Shown here: one piece after another, positions 42,877 through 51,534 of the stretch | Layout of the letters: each line of letters begins with the position of its first letter | Numbering within the stretch: the first letter of the stretch is position 1 | NCBI GenBank assembly: GCA_002897615.1 | Contig: BDTX01000003.1 | Location: 62,001 to 126,000 of the forward strand | Origin: a bacterium BMS3Bbin14 | GTDB taxonomy: Bacteria; Desulfobacterota; Desulfobulbia; Desulfobulbales; Desulfobulbaceae | DNA length: 64,000 nt | Direction of reading: 5' to 3' | Made by a program: the position numbers and the translations under genes | The notes under the pieces: model-generated | What the model saw: only the letters and a program-made list of their open reading frames with translations | Told to the model about the DNA's origin: nothing | Databases searched by the model: none

Positions 42877-44844
42877 ATGCCCAAAGACATTCCGATAAGC
42901 AACGGCAATCTTCTTTTTAACTTTGACTCGGATTACCAGATCCGGGACGTGTATTTCCCTTTGATCGGCCAGGAGAACCATTCAAAAGGAAATCCCTTCC
43001 GGTTCGGAGTGTGGGTGGATGGACGCTGCTCCTGGATGGGGCCGGAATGGGAAACGGACCTGCGGTATCATGATGACAGCCTCGTTACCAAGGTCCTCCT
43101 GAAAAACAGGGCCCTGGGGCTGGAACTGTATTGCCAGGATGTGGTCGACACCGACCTGAACGTATATGTTAAAAAGGTCGAAGTGCGGAACCGGCAAGGG
43201 ACGGAGCGCCGGGTGAGGCTCTTTTTCAGCCACGACTTTCACCTTTACGGCAATGATATCGGCGATACCGCTTATTTTGATCCCCGGACATGTTCAATCA
43301 TCCACTACAAGGCCAACCGGTACTTTCTCATTAATTGTTCCGTGGCCGGCAAGCCCGGTGTAAACTACTATGCCTGCGGAGACAAGGAGGTGCGGGGCAG
43401 GGAAGGAACATGGAGAGACGCCGAGGACGGCAAACTCAGCGGCAACCTGATCTCCTGGGGCTCTGCCGATTCAACAATAGGGATATGGCTGGACCTGCCT
43501 CCCGGCGGGAAGGCAGAGTGTTTCTACTGGATTGCGGCCGGCACGAATTACCATGAGGTGGCCCGGCTCAATCATGATGTAAAGAAGCAGACACCACAAG
43601 AACTGATCCGGCGGTCGTTGGATTACTGGCGGGCATGGGCACTGAAAGAATCCAGATCATTTGCAGCCCTGCCCAAAACAGTCACTGATATTTTCAACCG
43701 CAGCCTCCTCATTCTGCGGACCCAGATCGACAACCGGGGGGCGATAATCGCCGCCAACGACTCGGACATCGTCCGTTTCGGCAGAGATACATATTCTTAC
43801 ATGTGGGGCCGTGACGGGGCCTTCGTCGCCGCAGCCCTGGCCAAGGCGGGCTACTCGCATGTGTGCATGAAATTTTTCAACTTTTGCGCCCGCATCCTGT
43901 CTGAGGAAGGATACCTTTACCAGCATTATAATCCTGACGGCTCACTGGCCAGTAACTGGCACCCGTGGCTGGTGGATGGCAAGGAGGTGCTCCCCATACA
44001 GGAAGACTCGACAGCCTTGATTATCTGGGCGCTCTGGATACACTACGAGAACTCGAAAGACATCGAATTCATCAAATCTCTCTACCAAAAACTTATTAAA
44101 AAGTCTGCCGGCTTCCTGGTAAGTTACCGCGATCCGGAGACCCTGTTACCCAGGCCTTCATATGATCTCTGGGAGGAACGTTTCGGGGTCCACGCATTTA
44201 CCGTCGCCGCGGTAATTGCCGGCCTCAGGGCCGCAGCGAATTTTGCCCGACTCTTTCAGGACACCACCCTGTCTACAGAATATGATAGTGCCGCGGAAAA
44301 AATGCAGGAAGGGCTGGCCAGGCACCTGTACCACCCCGGCCTGAAAAGATATGCCCGTTCAGGTTACCGAAGAGGTAAAGGCTATGAACTCGACGAAGTG
44401 ATCGATGTCAGCCTGCTGGGACTTGCGGTTCTGGGAGCGTTACCTGCCGAAGACCCGCGGATGGTCAGAACAGTGGAGGCAATACAGCGGCAGCTTTGGC
44501 TCAAGACACCTGTCGCCGGTTGTGCCCGGTACCAGGATGATGTCTATTATCGGCCGGATGACCGCCCCGGCGACGTTCCGGGCAATCCCTGGTTTATTTC
44601 AACACTCTGGTTGGGAGAGTATTTTATAGTTCGGGCAAAAGATCTGAAAGAACTGCATGAAGCCATTCCTTACCTTGAATGGTGTGTGAAGAATGCCCTT
44701 CCCTCCGGGGTGCTTGCGGAACAGGTGCACCCGATAACAGGTTCTCCTCTCTCTGTCTCACCGCTTACCTGGAGCCATTCGGCCCTGGTGTGGACGGTAT
44801 TGCAATACGTCGAGAAGTCCGACTCCTTAATAAAACTCAGCTAA
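42877..44844 (+). CDS. Glycoside hydrolase family 15 (glucoamylase/trehalase-like)
   Basis: A 655-residue protein with an N-terminal beta-sandwich (about residues 1-260, starting ISNGNLLFNFDSDYQIRDVY) and a C-terminal (alpha/alpha)6 barrel (YSYMWGRDGAFVAAALAKAG, YNPDGSLASNWHPW, PSYDLWEERFGVHAFTVAAV). There is a late catalytic-type glutamate in SGVLAEQVHPITGSPLSVSP (about 606-625). No signal peptide, so it probably acts on cytoplasmic glucan or trehalose. It begins AGGA-spaced nine bases after the GT4 gene, forming an operon with it. Confidence 0.88.
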   Translation: MPKDIPISNGNLLFNFDSDYQIRDVYFPLIGQENHSKGNPFRFGVWVDGRCSWMGPEWETDLRYHDDSLVTKVLLKNRALGLELYCQDVVDTDLNVYVKKVEVRNRQGTERRVRLFFSHDFHLYGNDIGDTAYFDPRTCSIIHYKANRYFLINCSVAGKPGVNYYACGDKEVRGREGTWRDAEDGKLSGNLISWGSADSTIGIWLDLPPGGKAECFYWIAAGTNYHEVARLNHDVKKQTPQELIRRSLDYWRAWALKESRSFAALPKTVTDIFNRSLLILRTQIDNRGAIIAANDSDIVRFGRDTYSYMWGRDGAFVAAALAKAGYSHVCMKFFNFCARILSEEGYLYQHYNPDGSLASNWHPWLVDGKEVLPIQEDSTALIIWALWIHYENSKDIEFIKSLYQKLIKKSAGFLVSYRDPETLLPRPSYDLWEERFGVHAFTVAAVIAGLRAAANFARLFQDTTLSTEYDSAAEKMQEGLARHLYHPGLKRYARSGYRRGKGYELDEVIDVSLLGLAVLGALPAEDPRMVRTVEAIQRQLWLKTPVAGCARYQDDVYYRPDDRPGDVPGNPWFISTLWLGEYFIVRAKDLKELHEAIPYLEWCVKNALPSGVLAEQVHPITGSPLSVSPLTWSHSALVWTVLQYVEKSDSLIKLS

Positions 44845-45008
44845 TATAATGCGTTTCCCAAAATACTCCGAATTCCCGCCGCCGCGGAAATGACAACAAA
44901 AACAAACAAGCCGTCATCCCCGCGCAGGCAGGGACAAATCCCGGCCGTTGAACTCATCCCCTGAACCGCAACCCAACCTGTCCATAATAGTTGACCAAGG
45001 AGTGGATC
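44845..45008. repeat. Intergenic REP-like fragment
   Basis: The gap contains GCCGTCATCCCCGCGCAGGC, part of a dispersed GTCATCCCCGCG-type palindromic repeat seen in many proteobacteria. Nothing else is evident. Confidence 0.4.
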
Positions 45009-45431
45009 ATGAATTACGCCTCGCCGATCACCCTGACCCCTGTCGGCGTGATGCACTGCCGGCTTATATCGCCGGACGAGACGCCGAAAAATTTTACCGA
45101 GTCCGGCGAGACCGGGACCCTGGAGATTTTTCCCCGGTATGAAGAGGCCCTGGAGGGAATCGAAGCCGGCCAGACCCTGGTGGCGCTGTTCTGGCTGCAC
45201 CAGGCCCGGAGAGACGTTCTCAAGGTCTATCCGCGCGGTGACCGGTCACGCGGGCTGCACGGCGTTTTCAGTACCCGCAGCCCCATGCGTCCCAACCCTA
45301 TCGCCTTGTCGGAACTCAAGGTCCTTGAGGTGCGGGGCAACATGTTGAGCGTCTCCGGCGTCGATGTTATTGACGGGACCCCCCTGCTGGATATCAAAAA
45401 AAAATTACGGGAAAAAAATGACGGGGATTAA
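45009..45431 (+). CDS. trmO: tRNA m6t6A37 methyltransferase-like protein
   Basis: A 140-residue TsaA/TrmO-fold beta-barrel protein (ITLTPVGVMHC, TGTLEIFPRYEEALEGIEAG, LVALFWLHQARRD, FSTRSPMRPNPIALSELKVL). SAM-dependent methylation of threonylcarbamoyladenosine at tRNA position 37 is the known role of E. coli TrmO. This protein is the short form without the C-terminal domain, so its substrate could differ. The start at 45009 is preceded by AAGGAG; an upstream ATG at 44991 is less likely. Confidence 0.78.
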   Translation: MNYASPITLTPVGVMHCRLISPDETPKNFTESGETGTLEIFPRYEEALEGIEAGQTLVALFWLHQARRDVLKVYPRGDRSRGLHGVFSTRSPMRPNPIALSELKVLEVRGNMLSVSGVDVIDGTPLLDIKKKLREKNDGD

Positions 45432-45517
45432 AGTGCCGGGACCGGCCGGCCCTAAATGCCGGGCCGCGACCCGGCCGGCGTGGTCCAGGCGGTCTCACCC
45501 TCGGCACCATCCCGATC

Positions 45518-45547
45518 TTGCTTTACATTTCCATGTTCGCGTATAGT
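45518..45547 (+). promoter_or_regulatory. Candidate sigma-70 promoter of the permease gene
   Basis: TTGCTT and TATAGT separated by 18 bases, about 80 bp upstream of the ATG of the APC permease gene. Confidence 0.4.
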
Positions 45548-45624
45548 GTAGATATAGAAAATAGAGCGGCAAAGATAAAGCCGCTGGAAAAACCGCCCGC
45601 CGGGTCCGGCGGGAAGGAGTGTTC

Positions 45625-46938
45625 ATGGAAAACCACCATCACAGCAAGGCCGGACTTGGTCTTAAGGAACTCATCGCCATGGGCGTGGGCGGCATGGTGG
45701 GAGGCGGCATCTTTTCGGTCCTGGGGCTGTCTGTCAGCCTTGCCGGGCACGCCGCTCCCATTGCCTTCGCCATGGGCGGCGTCATCGCCCTGCTGACCGG
45801 CGTTTCCTACTCCAGGCTCGGCCTGGCCTTTCGTTCCGACGGCGGCAGTTTTACCTACCTGGAGCATGCCTTCCGCCATCCGAACATCGCCGGCCTTGGC
45901 GGCTGGCTCCTGCTGGCGGGATATATCGGCACCCTGGCGCTCTATGCCTATACCTTCGGGGTCTATGGCGCGGCCATGCTCGGAACCCATGGCCCCCAGC
46001 CCGCGGTCCATGAACTCCTTGCCGCCATGGTCCTGCTCATCTTCCTGGGCATCAACCTCTACGGGGTCAGGACCAGCGGAGAAACCGAGGACATCATCGT
46101 CCTGGTCAAGGTCGTCCTGCTGTCGCTTTTTGCCATCACCGGGTTTTTCTCTCTCAAGGCCGATCACCTGCTGCCCGTCCTGAACCGGGGCGGCGGCGGA
46201 GTCCTCATGGGGGCGGCCCTGATCTTTGTGGCCTATGAAGGGTTCGAGCTGATCCCCAATGCCGTCCACGAGATGCAGGACGTGGAACACAATCTCTCCC
46301 GGGCGATCATGATCTCCATTGTCATCACGACCATTATCTACATCCTTGTCTCCCTGGTGGCGGTGGGCAACCTGCAACCGGCCGAGATCAGCCGCTACAA
46401 GGAATATGCCCTGGCCGTTGCCGCCAGGCCGTTTCTGGGCCAGGCCGGTTTCCTGCTGATCGGGCTCGGCGCGGTGCTGTCAACGGCCTCGGCCATCAAC
46501 GCCACCCTCTTCGGCACGGCCCGCCTGGGCATGGTGATGGCCAGGGAGCAGGCCCTGCCCCATGTTTTCTCCCTGCGTGAACGGACCAAGGATATTCCAT
46601 GGGTCAGCCTCTGCATTATCAGCGCCCTGGCGATTATTTTTGTCAGCCTGGGTAACCTGGAGATCATTTCATCCTTTGCCAGCTCCACATTCCTGTTGAT
46701 TTTTGTCTGCATCAACCTGGCGGCCTTCCTGCTCCGGGACAGAATCGGCCTGCACGGTGCGATCCCCCTGCTGGGGTTCACCCTCAGCCTGGCCGCCTGG
46801 CTAGTACTCGGCTTTTACCTGTGGCGGCACGACCGGACGGGCCTGGCCTGGATAGGAAATGCGTACCTGGCCATCACCGCCGCCGAACTTTGTTTCAGTG
46901 AAAGGAGAATATTTTTCAAAAAGAGCGAAAAACCCTAA
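45625..46938 (+). CDS. APC-family amino acid permease
   Basis: A 437-residue inner-membrane transporter with about twelve hydrophobic helices. The APC signature GVGGMVGGGIFSVLGL lies in helix 1 (about residues 15-30), with EGFELIPNAVHEM in helix 6 and ATLFGTARLGMVMAREQALP later on. It likely exchanges or imports amino acids or amines; substrate not predictable. The ATG at 45625 has AAGGAG upstream. It is immediately followed (one base after TAA) by a deleted family A element. Confidence 0.88.
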   Translation: MENHHHSKAGLGLKELIAMGVGGMVGGGIFSVLGLSVSLAGHAAPIAFAMGGVIALLTGVSYSRLGLAFRSDGGSFTYLEHAFRHPNIAGLGGWLLLAGYIGTLALYAYTFGVYGAAMLGTHGPQPAVHELLAAMVLLIFLGINLYGVRTSGETEDIIVLVKVVLLSLFAITGFFSLKADHLLPVLNRGGGGVLMGAALIFVAYEGFELIPNAVHEMQDVEHNLSRAIMISIVITTIIYILVSLVAVGNLQPAEISRYKEYALAVAARPFLGQAGFLLIGLGAVLSTASAINATLFGTARLGMVMAREQALPHVFSLRERTKDIPWVSLCIISALAIIFVSLGNLEIISSFASSTFLLIFVCINLAAFLLRDRIGLHGAIPLLGFTLSLAAWLVLGFYLWRHDRTGLAWIGNAYLAITAAELCFSERRIFFKKSEKP

Positions 46939-46939
46939 C

Positions 46940-47066
46940 CCTGAATCCGTTATCGGGCGGACCGCAGGGCGGCGCGGTGAAGAGTATAAAATGCATTTAT
47001 TCGTCAATAATGCAATAAATTCCACGTATTGCCTGGAATATTACCTCAAGCCGTCACGGATTCAGG
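46940..47066 (+). repeat. Family A element, internally deleted 127-bp form
   Basis: Both terminal repeats are present, but the left end jumps from CCTGAATCCGT directly to TATCGGGCGG, removing about 92 bp across a CCGT microhomology. The same junction occurs in the copy at 47427, so the deleted form has been copied. No clear target duplication remains here. Confidence 0.85.
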
Positions 47067-47077
47067 TTACTCAAAGA

Positions 47078-47343
47078 ACTTCTCAATAAGCGTAGGTTGC
47101 GGTTGAGCTGCCTTCTGATTGTTGGGTTTCGTTCCTCAACCCAACCTACCATGGTTGCAGTGGTTTCATCATGTTCGTAAACTTCGGGCGAAACCCAACT
47201 GCGGCTGTTGACTTCTCAATAAGCGTAGGTTGCGGTTGAGCCGCCTGCTGATCGTTGGGTTTCGTTCCTCTACCCAACCTACCATGGTTGCAGTGGTTTC
47301 ATCATGTTCGTAAACTTCGGGCGAAACCCAACTGCGGCTGTTG
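47078..47343. repeat. Two tandem 133-bp units
   Basis: Units 47078-47210 and 47211-47343 are nearly identical (start ACTTCTCAATAAGCGTAGGT). Each contains GTAGGTTG and CAACCTAC inverted arms and GGGCGAAACCCAACTGCGG. The GTAGGTTGGGTT-type sequence resembles a widely dispersed bacterial repeat. Non-coding. Confidence 0.85.
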
Positions 47344-47426
47344 GATTGTCCTCATTTATTGAAAAGTTATTGTATTTTACATATTGTATATACTCGAGCG
47401 AAGCGGATACCCAGTCCAAAGTATTT

Positions 47427-47552
47427 CCGGGATCCGTTATCGGGCGGACCGCAGGGCGGCGCGGTGAAGGTCTGAAAATGCGCTTACTCGGCAATAATGC
47501 AACAAATTCCACTATTGCACAGAGTATCACCGCAAGCCGTCACGGATTCAGG
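47427..47552 (+). repeat. Family A element, internally deleted 126-bp form
   Basis: Shares the CCGT/TATCGGG deletion junction with the copy at 46940. The left terminal repeat is degenerate (CCGGGATCCGT); the right is intact (TCACGGATTCAGG). Flanked by TATT on both sides, a possible short target duplication. Confidence 0.82.
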
Positions 47553-47628
47553 TATTTGGAAAACACACTATATCTGCCGAATTTTGTTAAGAGCCACTTT
47601 TATTTTCAAATAAGAAGGATCGCTGTTC

Positions 47629-50208
47629 ATGCGTAACGAGACCAGTGAACTGATCAAGGAAAAAATTATTTCCATCCTGCCGTTCTTTGTCGGCCTGGTG
47701 CTGTTCGGCGGCGCTCTCTTTGTCCTCCACCGCGAGCTGGCGCACTATCACCTGGCCGATATCCGGCGTTCCCTTGCCGCCATTCCGCAGCAACGCATTA
47801 CCTTTGCCTTTTTGCTGACCGTGGCCAGCTATTTAGTCATGTCCGGCTACGACATCCTGGCCCTGGGCATCATCAACCATCCCCTCCCCTACCGCAAGGT
47901 AACCCCGGCCTCCTTCATCGGTTACGCCTTCAGCAACAACCTCGGGCTGTCCATGCTGGCCGGGGCCTCGGTGCGTTACACCCTGTATGCCGCCTGGGGC
48001 CTGAGACCAGGCGAAATCGGCAAGGTTGTCGTCTTCTGCACGCTCACCCTCTGGCTTGGTTTTCTCAGCCTGGGCGGCATACTGTTTCTTACCGCGCCGC
48101 CGGCCATCCCGGCGGGGCTGCATCTGCCGCTGGCCTCCCTGCGGCTCGCGGGCCTGATTTTTCTCCTGGTCGTCGCCTCTTACCTGCTCCTCTGCGTGGT
48201 GCGGCGAAAACCGCTTATACTGTTCGGGAGAACCATAGGACTTCCAAGACCGGCCTATCTTGCTCCGCAAATCGTGATCGCCGTCCTGGATTGGACCCTG
48301 GCCGGTTCCGTTCTGTATGTGCTGTTACCAACCTCTCCCTCGCTGACCTTCGGCAATTTTCTCGGCATTTTTCTGCTCGCCCAGCTGGCCGGCCTGATCA
48401 GCCAGGTACCGGGCGGCGTCGGGATTTTTGAGACCACGGCCCTGCTGCTCCTGCAACCTTATTTCCCCGCCCCCGCGGTCCTTGGTTCCCTGGTGCTTTA
48501 CCGGGGCATGTATTACCTGCTGCCGCTCCTGCTGGCCGCCACCCTGCTCGGAGGTCTGGGGATAAGCAGCCGCTGGCACCGGATCCGCGGCCTATTTCAA
48601 TCACTTGACAGTGTGGCGTCCGTGGCGGCGCCCTGGCTTTTTTCCCTGGTTGCCTTTGGCGGCGGCATTATCCTGCTGCTGTCAGGTGCCATCCCGGACA
48701 CCTCCGGGCGTCTTCACTGGCTTAAACATATCTTGCCGCTGGCGGTGGCGGAAATATCCCACTTTCTCGCCAGCCTGGTCGGCGCCGGCCTGCTGGTGCT
48801 GGCCCGGGGACTGCAGCGCCGGCTGGACGCCGCCTATGTCCTGACCATCCTTCTGTTTATAGCCGGAATTGTCTTCTCACTCCTGAAGGGAATGAACTAC
48901 GAGGAAGCGGCGGTGCTCACTATCATGCTGGGAGCGATCCTGCCCTGCCATCGCTACTTTTACCGCAAGGCGGCCCTGCTGAGCGAACCGTTCACCGCCG
49001 GCTGGACAATCGCCATTGGTCTGGTTTTCTCGGCGACGCTCTGGCTGATCTTTTTTTCTTACAAGCATGTCGAATACTCGCAAACGCTCTGGTGGCAATT
49101 CGCCTTCAACGATAATGCGCCGCGCTCTCTCCGGGCAATGGTGGGGGCGATCATGGTTGTCGGCTTCTTCTTCCTGGCCCGGCTGATGCGGCCGCATCCA
49201 CCGGCTGACACCCGCGAGGAAACGGTGGATATGACGCGGCTCCAGAAGATCGTCAGCCGCTCGGCCAGAACGAATGCCAACCTGGCCTTTCTCGGCGACA
49301 AAAAAATCCTCTTCAGCCGGAGCGGCGACGCCTTCCTCATGTACAGGATCAAGGGACGAAGCTGGGTGGTCATGGGCGATCCCGTCGGACCGGTGGCGGA
49401 ATGGCCCGAACTGATCTGGCGCTTCAAGGAGAAGAGTGACATTCACGGAGGCTGGCCGGTGTTCTATGAAGTCAGCCATGAGCATCTCCGCTACTACATC
49501 GATATCGGCCTCATGCTCTTTAAACTCGGCGAAGAGGCCCGGGTGTCGCTCCGGGATTTTTCCCTGCAAAGCCGGGCAGCCAAGGGACTCCGCTATACGA
49601 AACGCCGTCTCGAAAAAGAAGGCTGGCAATTCACCATTATCCCAAAGACCGAGGTTGCCGGACTTATGCCGGAGCTGCGGGCGGTTTCCGATGCCTGGCT
49701 TGCGGCAAAAAATACCAGGGAAAAGGGATTTTCCATGGGCTTTTTCGAGCCTGACTACCTGGCCCGTTTTCCCATTGCTCTTGTGACCAGGGGGGATGAT
49801 ATTTGCGCCTTTGCCAACGTCTGGCCGGGCAGCCCCGGGGGCGAGCTCTCCATCGACCTTATGCGGTATCGTCCGGAAGCACCGCAGGGGATAATGGACT
49901 TTCTCTTTTTGCACCTTATCCTCTGGGGGCAGGAACAACAATTCCAGTGGTTCAATCTCGGCATGGCCCCCCTGGCCGGGATGACGGACCATCGCCTGGC
50001 CCCGCTCTGGAACCGGGTGGGGGCCTTTGTCTTTCGACACGGAGAACATTTTTATAACTTCAACGGCTTGCGCAGTTACAAGGAAAAATTCAAGCCGCGA
50101 TGGGAACCCCGCTACCTGGCCGCGCCGGGCCGGGTGAAGCTCCTGCCCATCCTCAGCGATGTTGCCGTCATCATTTCAGGAGGCATCAAGGGGACCATGG
50201 GCAAGTAA
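47629..50208 (+). CDS. mprF: MprF-like phosphatidylglycerol aminoacyltransferase/flippase
   Basis: An 859-residue protein. About fourteen hydrophobic helices (residues 1-515) include the flippase-type segments GYAFSNNLGLSMLAGASVRY and LISQVPGGVGIFETTALLLL. A cytoplasmic DUF2156 aminoacyl-tRNA-dependent synthase follows (about 535-850; FLGDKKILFSRSGDAFLMY, VSHEHLRYYIDIGL, GELSIDLMRYRPEAPQGIMD, FNLGMAPLAG, FNGLRSYKEKFKPRWEPRYL). MprF adds lysine or alanine to phosphatidylglycerol and moves it across the membrane, lowering surface negative charge. The amino acid cannot be read from sequence. Monocistronic. Confidence 0.92.
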   Translation: MRNETSELIKEKIISILPFFVGLVLFGGALFVLHRELAHYHLADIRRSLAAIPQQRITFAFLLTVASYLVMSGYDILALGIINHPLPYRKVTPASFIGYAFSNNLGLSMLAGASVRYTLYAAWGLRPGEIGKVVVFCTLTLWLGFLSLGGILFLTAPPAIPAGLHLPLASLRLAGLIFLLVVASYLLLCVVRRKPLILFGRTIGLPRPAYLAPQIVIAVLDWTLAGSVLYVLLPTSPSLTFGNFLGIFLLAQLAGLISQVPGGVGIFETTALLLLQPYFPAPAVLGSLVLYRGMYYLLPLLLAATLLGGLGISSRWHRIRGLFQSLDSVASVAAPWLFSLVAFGGGIILLLSGAIPDTSGRLHWLKHILPLAVAEISHFLASLVGAGLLVLARGLQRRLDAAYVLTILLFIAGIVFSLLKGMNYEEAAVLTIMLGAILPCHRYFYRKAALLSEPFTAGWTIAIGLVFSATLWLIFFSYKHVEYSQTLWWQFAFNDNAPRSLRAMVGAIMVVGFFFLARLMRPHPPADTREETVDMTRLQKIVSRSARTNANLAFLGDKKILFSRSGDAFLMYRIKGRSWVVMGDPVGPVAEWPELIWRFKEKSDIHGGWPVFYEVSHEHLRYYIDIGLMLFKLGEEARVSLRDFSLQSRAAKGLRYTKRRLEKEGWQFTIIPKTEVAGLMPELRAVSDAWLAAKNTREKGFSMGFFEPDYLARFPIALVTRGDDICAFANVWPGSPGGELSIDLMRYRPEAPQGIMDFLFLHLILWGQEQQFQWFNLGMAPLAGMTDHRLAPLWNRVGAFVFRHGEHFYNFNGLRSYKEKFKPRWEPRYLAAPGRVKLLPILSDVAVIISGGIKGTMGK

Positions 50209-50268
50209 CATGGTTGAAATATGCAAAGGCGGCGGAGCAAAGCGGACTGGTCCCGGACCAGGGGTAGA

Positions 50269-50487
50269 CCTGAATCCGTGACGGCTTGAGATTATACTAT
50301 AGGCAATATGTGGAATTTGTTGCATTATTGACAAATAAATGCATTTTATACTCTTCACCGCGCCGCCCTGCGGTCCGCCCGATAACGGCGCAGCTGCTGC
50401 GTTGGCAACTCGTTGATATCACACCAGGATAATCAACATCGTTGCCGCCTTGCATCGGCACCGTTCTCGAACGCTCACGGATTCAGG
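50269..50487 (-). mobile_element. Family A MITE, 219-bp copy, reverse orientation
   Basis: Perfect terminal repeats CCTGAATCCGTGA and TCACGGATTCAGG and a complete body. Flanks GTAGA and TCAGA match at three of five positions, a decayed target duplication. Non-coding, downstream of mprF. Confidence 0.87.
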
Positions 50488-50691
50488 TCAGATATTTTAT
50501 CCGAGGATTGATGTTCCTCTTTCTTTAATGCCTTAATCTGGTATCATTATTTAGCGGCAGACCGTTTATATACCATCTCAGTGCTTCTCTCTCGTGGTGA
50601 TACGAAAAAAATAAAATCAGGGTTAGGTTGTATCTGTCCGGAAATGAAATTTTTTTGTTCTGACCTGCGTGGACTCCAGGCGCCCGGGAAC

Positions 50692-50792
50692 AGCGCCTCT
50701 GCTGCGTTGACAACCAGTTGATATAACAACAGGATAATCAATATTGTTGCCGCCTTGCATCTGCACCGTTCTCGAACGCTCACGGATTCAGG
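50692..50792 (-). repeat. Family A element, truncated copy upstream of phoU
   Basis: Contains only the half ending ACCGTTCTCGAACGCTCACG followed by GATTCAGG, lying 53 bp upstream of phoU. With the copy at 50269 it occupies much of the 630-bp mprF-phoU gap, in which no gene is seen. Confidence 0.8.
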
Positions 50793-50844
50793 AGGAGGCA
50801 AAAAAACTGAAGTTATTTTTGAGCGGACCCCAAGGAGTTGAGAT

Positions 50845-51513
50845 ATGTCCAAACATCTGCAACGCGAAATCGACAAACTGAAAGAAAAGGTTATTTCCAT
50901 GTCAAGCCTGGTTGAGGACCGTGTCTATCAGGCTACCATGTCGGTAATCAACGGCGATGACGAAATTGCGCAGGCCGTGATCCAAGGCGATGCCGAGGTT
51001 GATGAAATGGAGGTGGATATCGAGGAGGACTGCCTGCAAGTGCTGGCCCTCTACCAACCGGTAGCCATTGATTTGCGATTCATCATCGCGATCCTTAAAA
51101 TCAACAACGACATGGAACGAATCGGCGACCTGGCGGTCAATATTGCGGAACGTTCAGCTTTTCTCAGTACCCAGAAAGATTTTACAATCCCCTTTGATGT
51201 CTATCAGATGGCAATCAAGGCCGAAAGCATGCTCTCGCAGAGCATGGACGCGGTAGTTAACATGGATGTCCGTCTTGCTCATCTTGTCCGTGCCGAGGAT
51301 GATGCCATGGATACCCTGAACCGGGAAATGTACGTTCGGGTAATAGAGGCGCTGTCAAAGGATATGGAGCACATTAACTGTTTTCTGCACTCGGTTTCCA
51401 TCGGCCGGCATTTGGAACGAATCGCCGACCATGCCACCAATATTGCCGAGGATGTCGTGTATATGATTGATGCCCGTATTATTCGCCATAAACCCGAGGT
51501 CTTTGAAGAATAA
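50845..51513 (+). CDS. phoU: Phosphate regulon regulator PhoU
   Basis: A 222-residue all-helical protein with two three-helix PhoU repeats (MSSLVEDRVYQATMSVINGD, INNDMERIGDLAVNIAERSA, HLERIADHATNIAEDVVYMI). The E/DxxxD metal-binding helices are conserved. PhoU dampens PhoR/PhoB signalling and Pst transport. No pst or pho genes adjoin it, so here it is an orphan. AAGGAG precedes the start. It converges on the PP-loop protein gene. Confidence 0.93.
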   Translation: MSKHLQREIDKLKEKVISMSSLVEDRVYQATMSVINGDDEIAQAVIQGDAEVDEMEVDIEEDCLQVLALYQPVAIDLRFIIAILKINNDMERIGDLAVNIAERSAFLSTQKDFTIPFDVYQMAIKAESMLSQSMDAVVNMDVRLAHLVRAEDDAMDTLNREMYVRVIEALSKDMEHINCFLHSVSIGRHLERIADHATNIAEDVVYMIDARIIRHKPEVFEE

Positions 51514-51534
51514 CCAAGCTCTGCCTCTCCCCCC

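Noticed and set aside
47078-47343. Possible CRISPR array
   Set aside because: Only two long tandem units (133 bp) without spacers; no cas genes. No other regularly spaced repeats were seen in the window.
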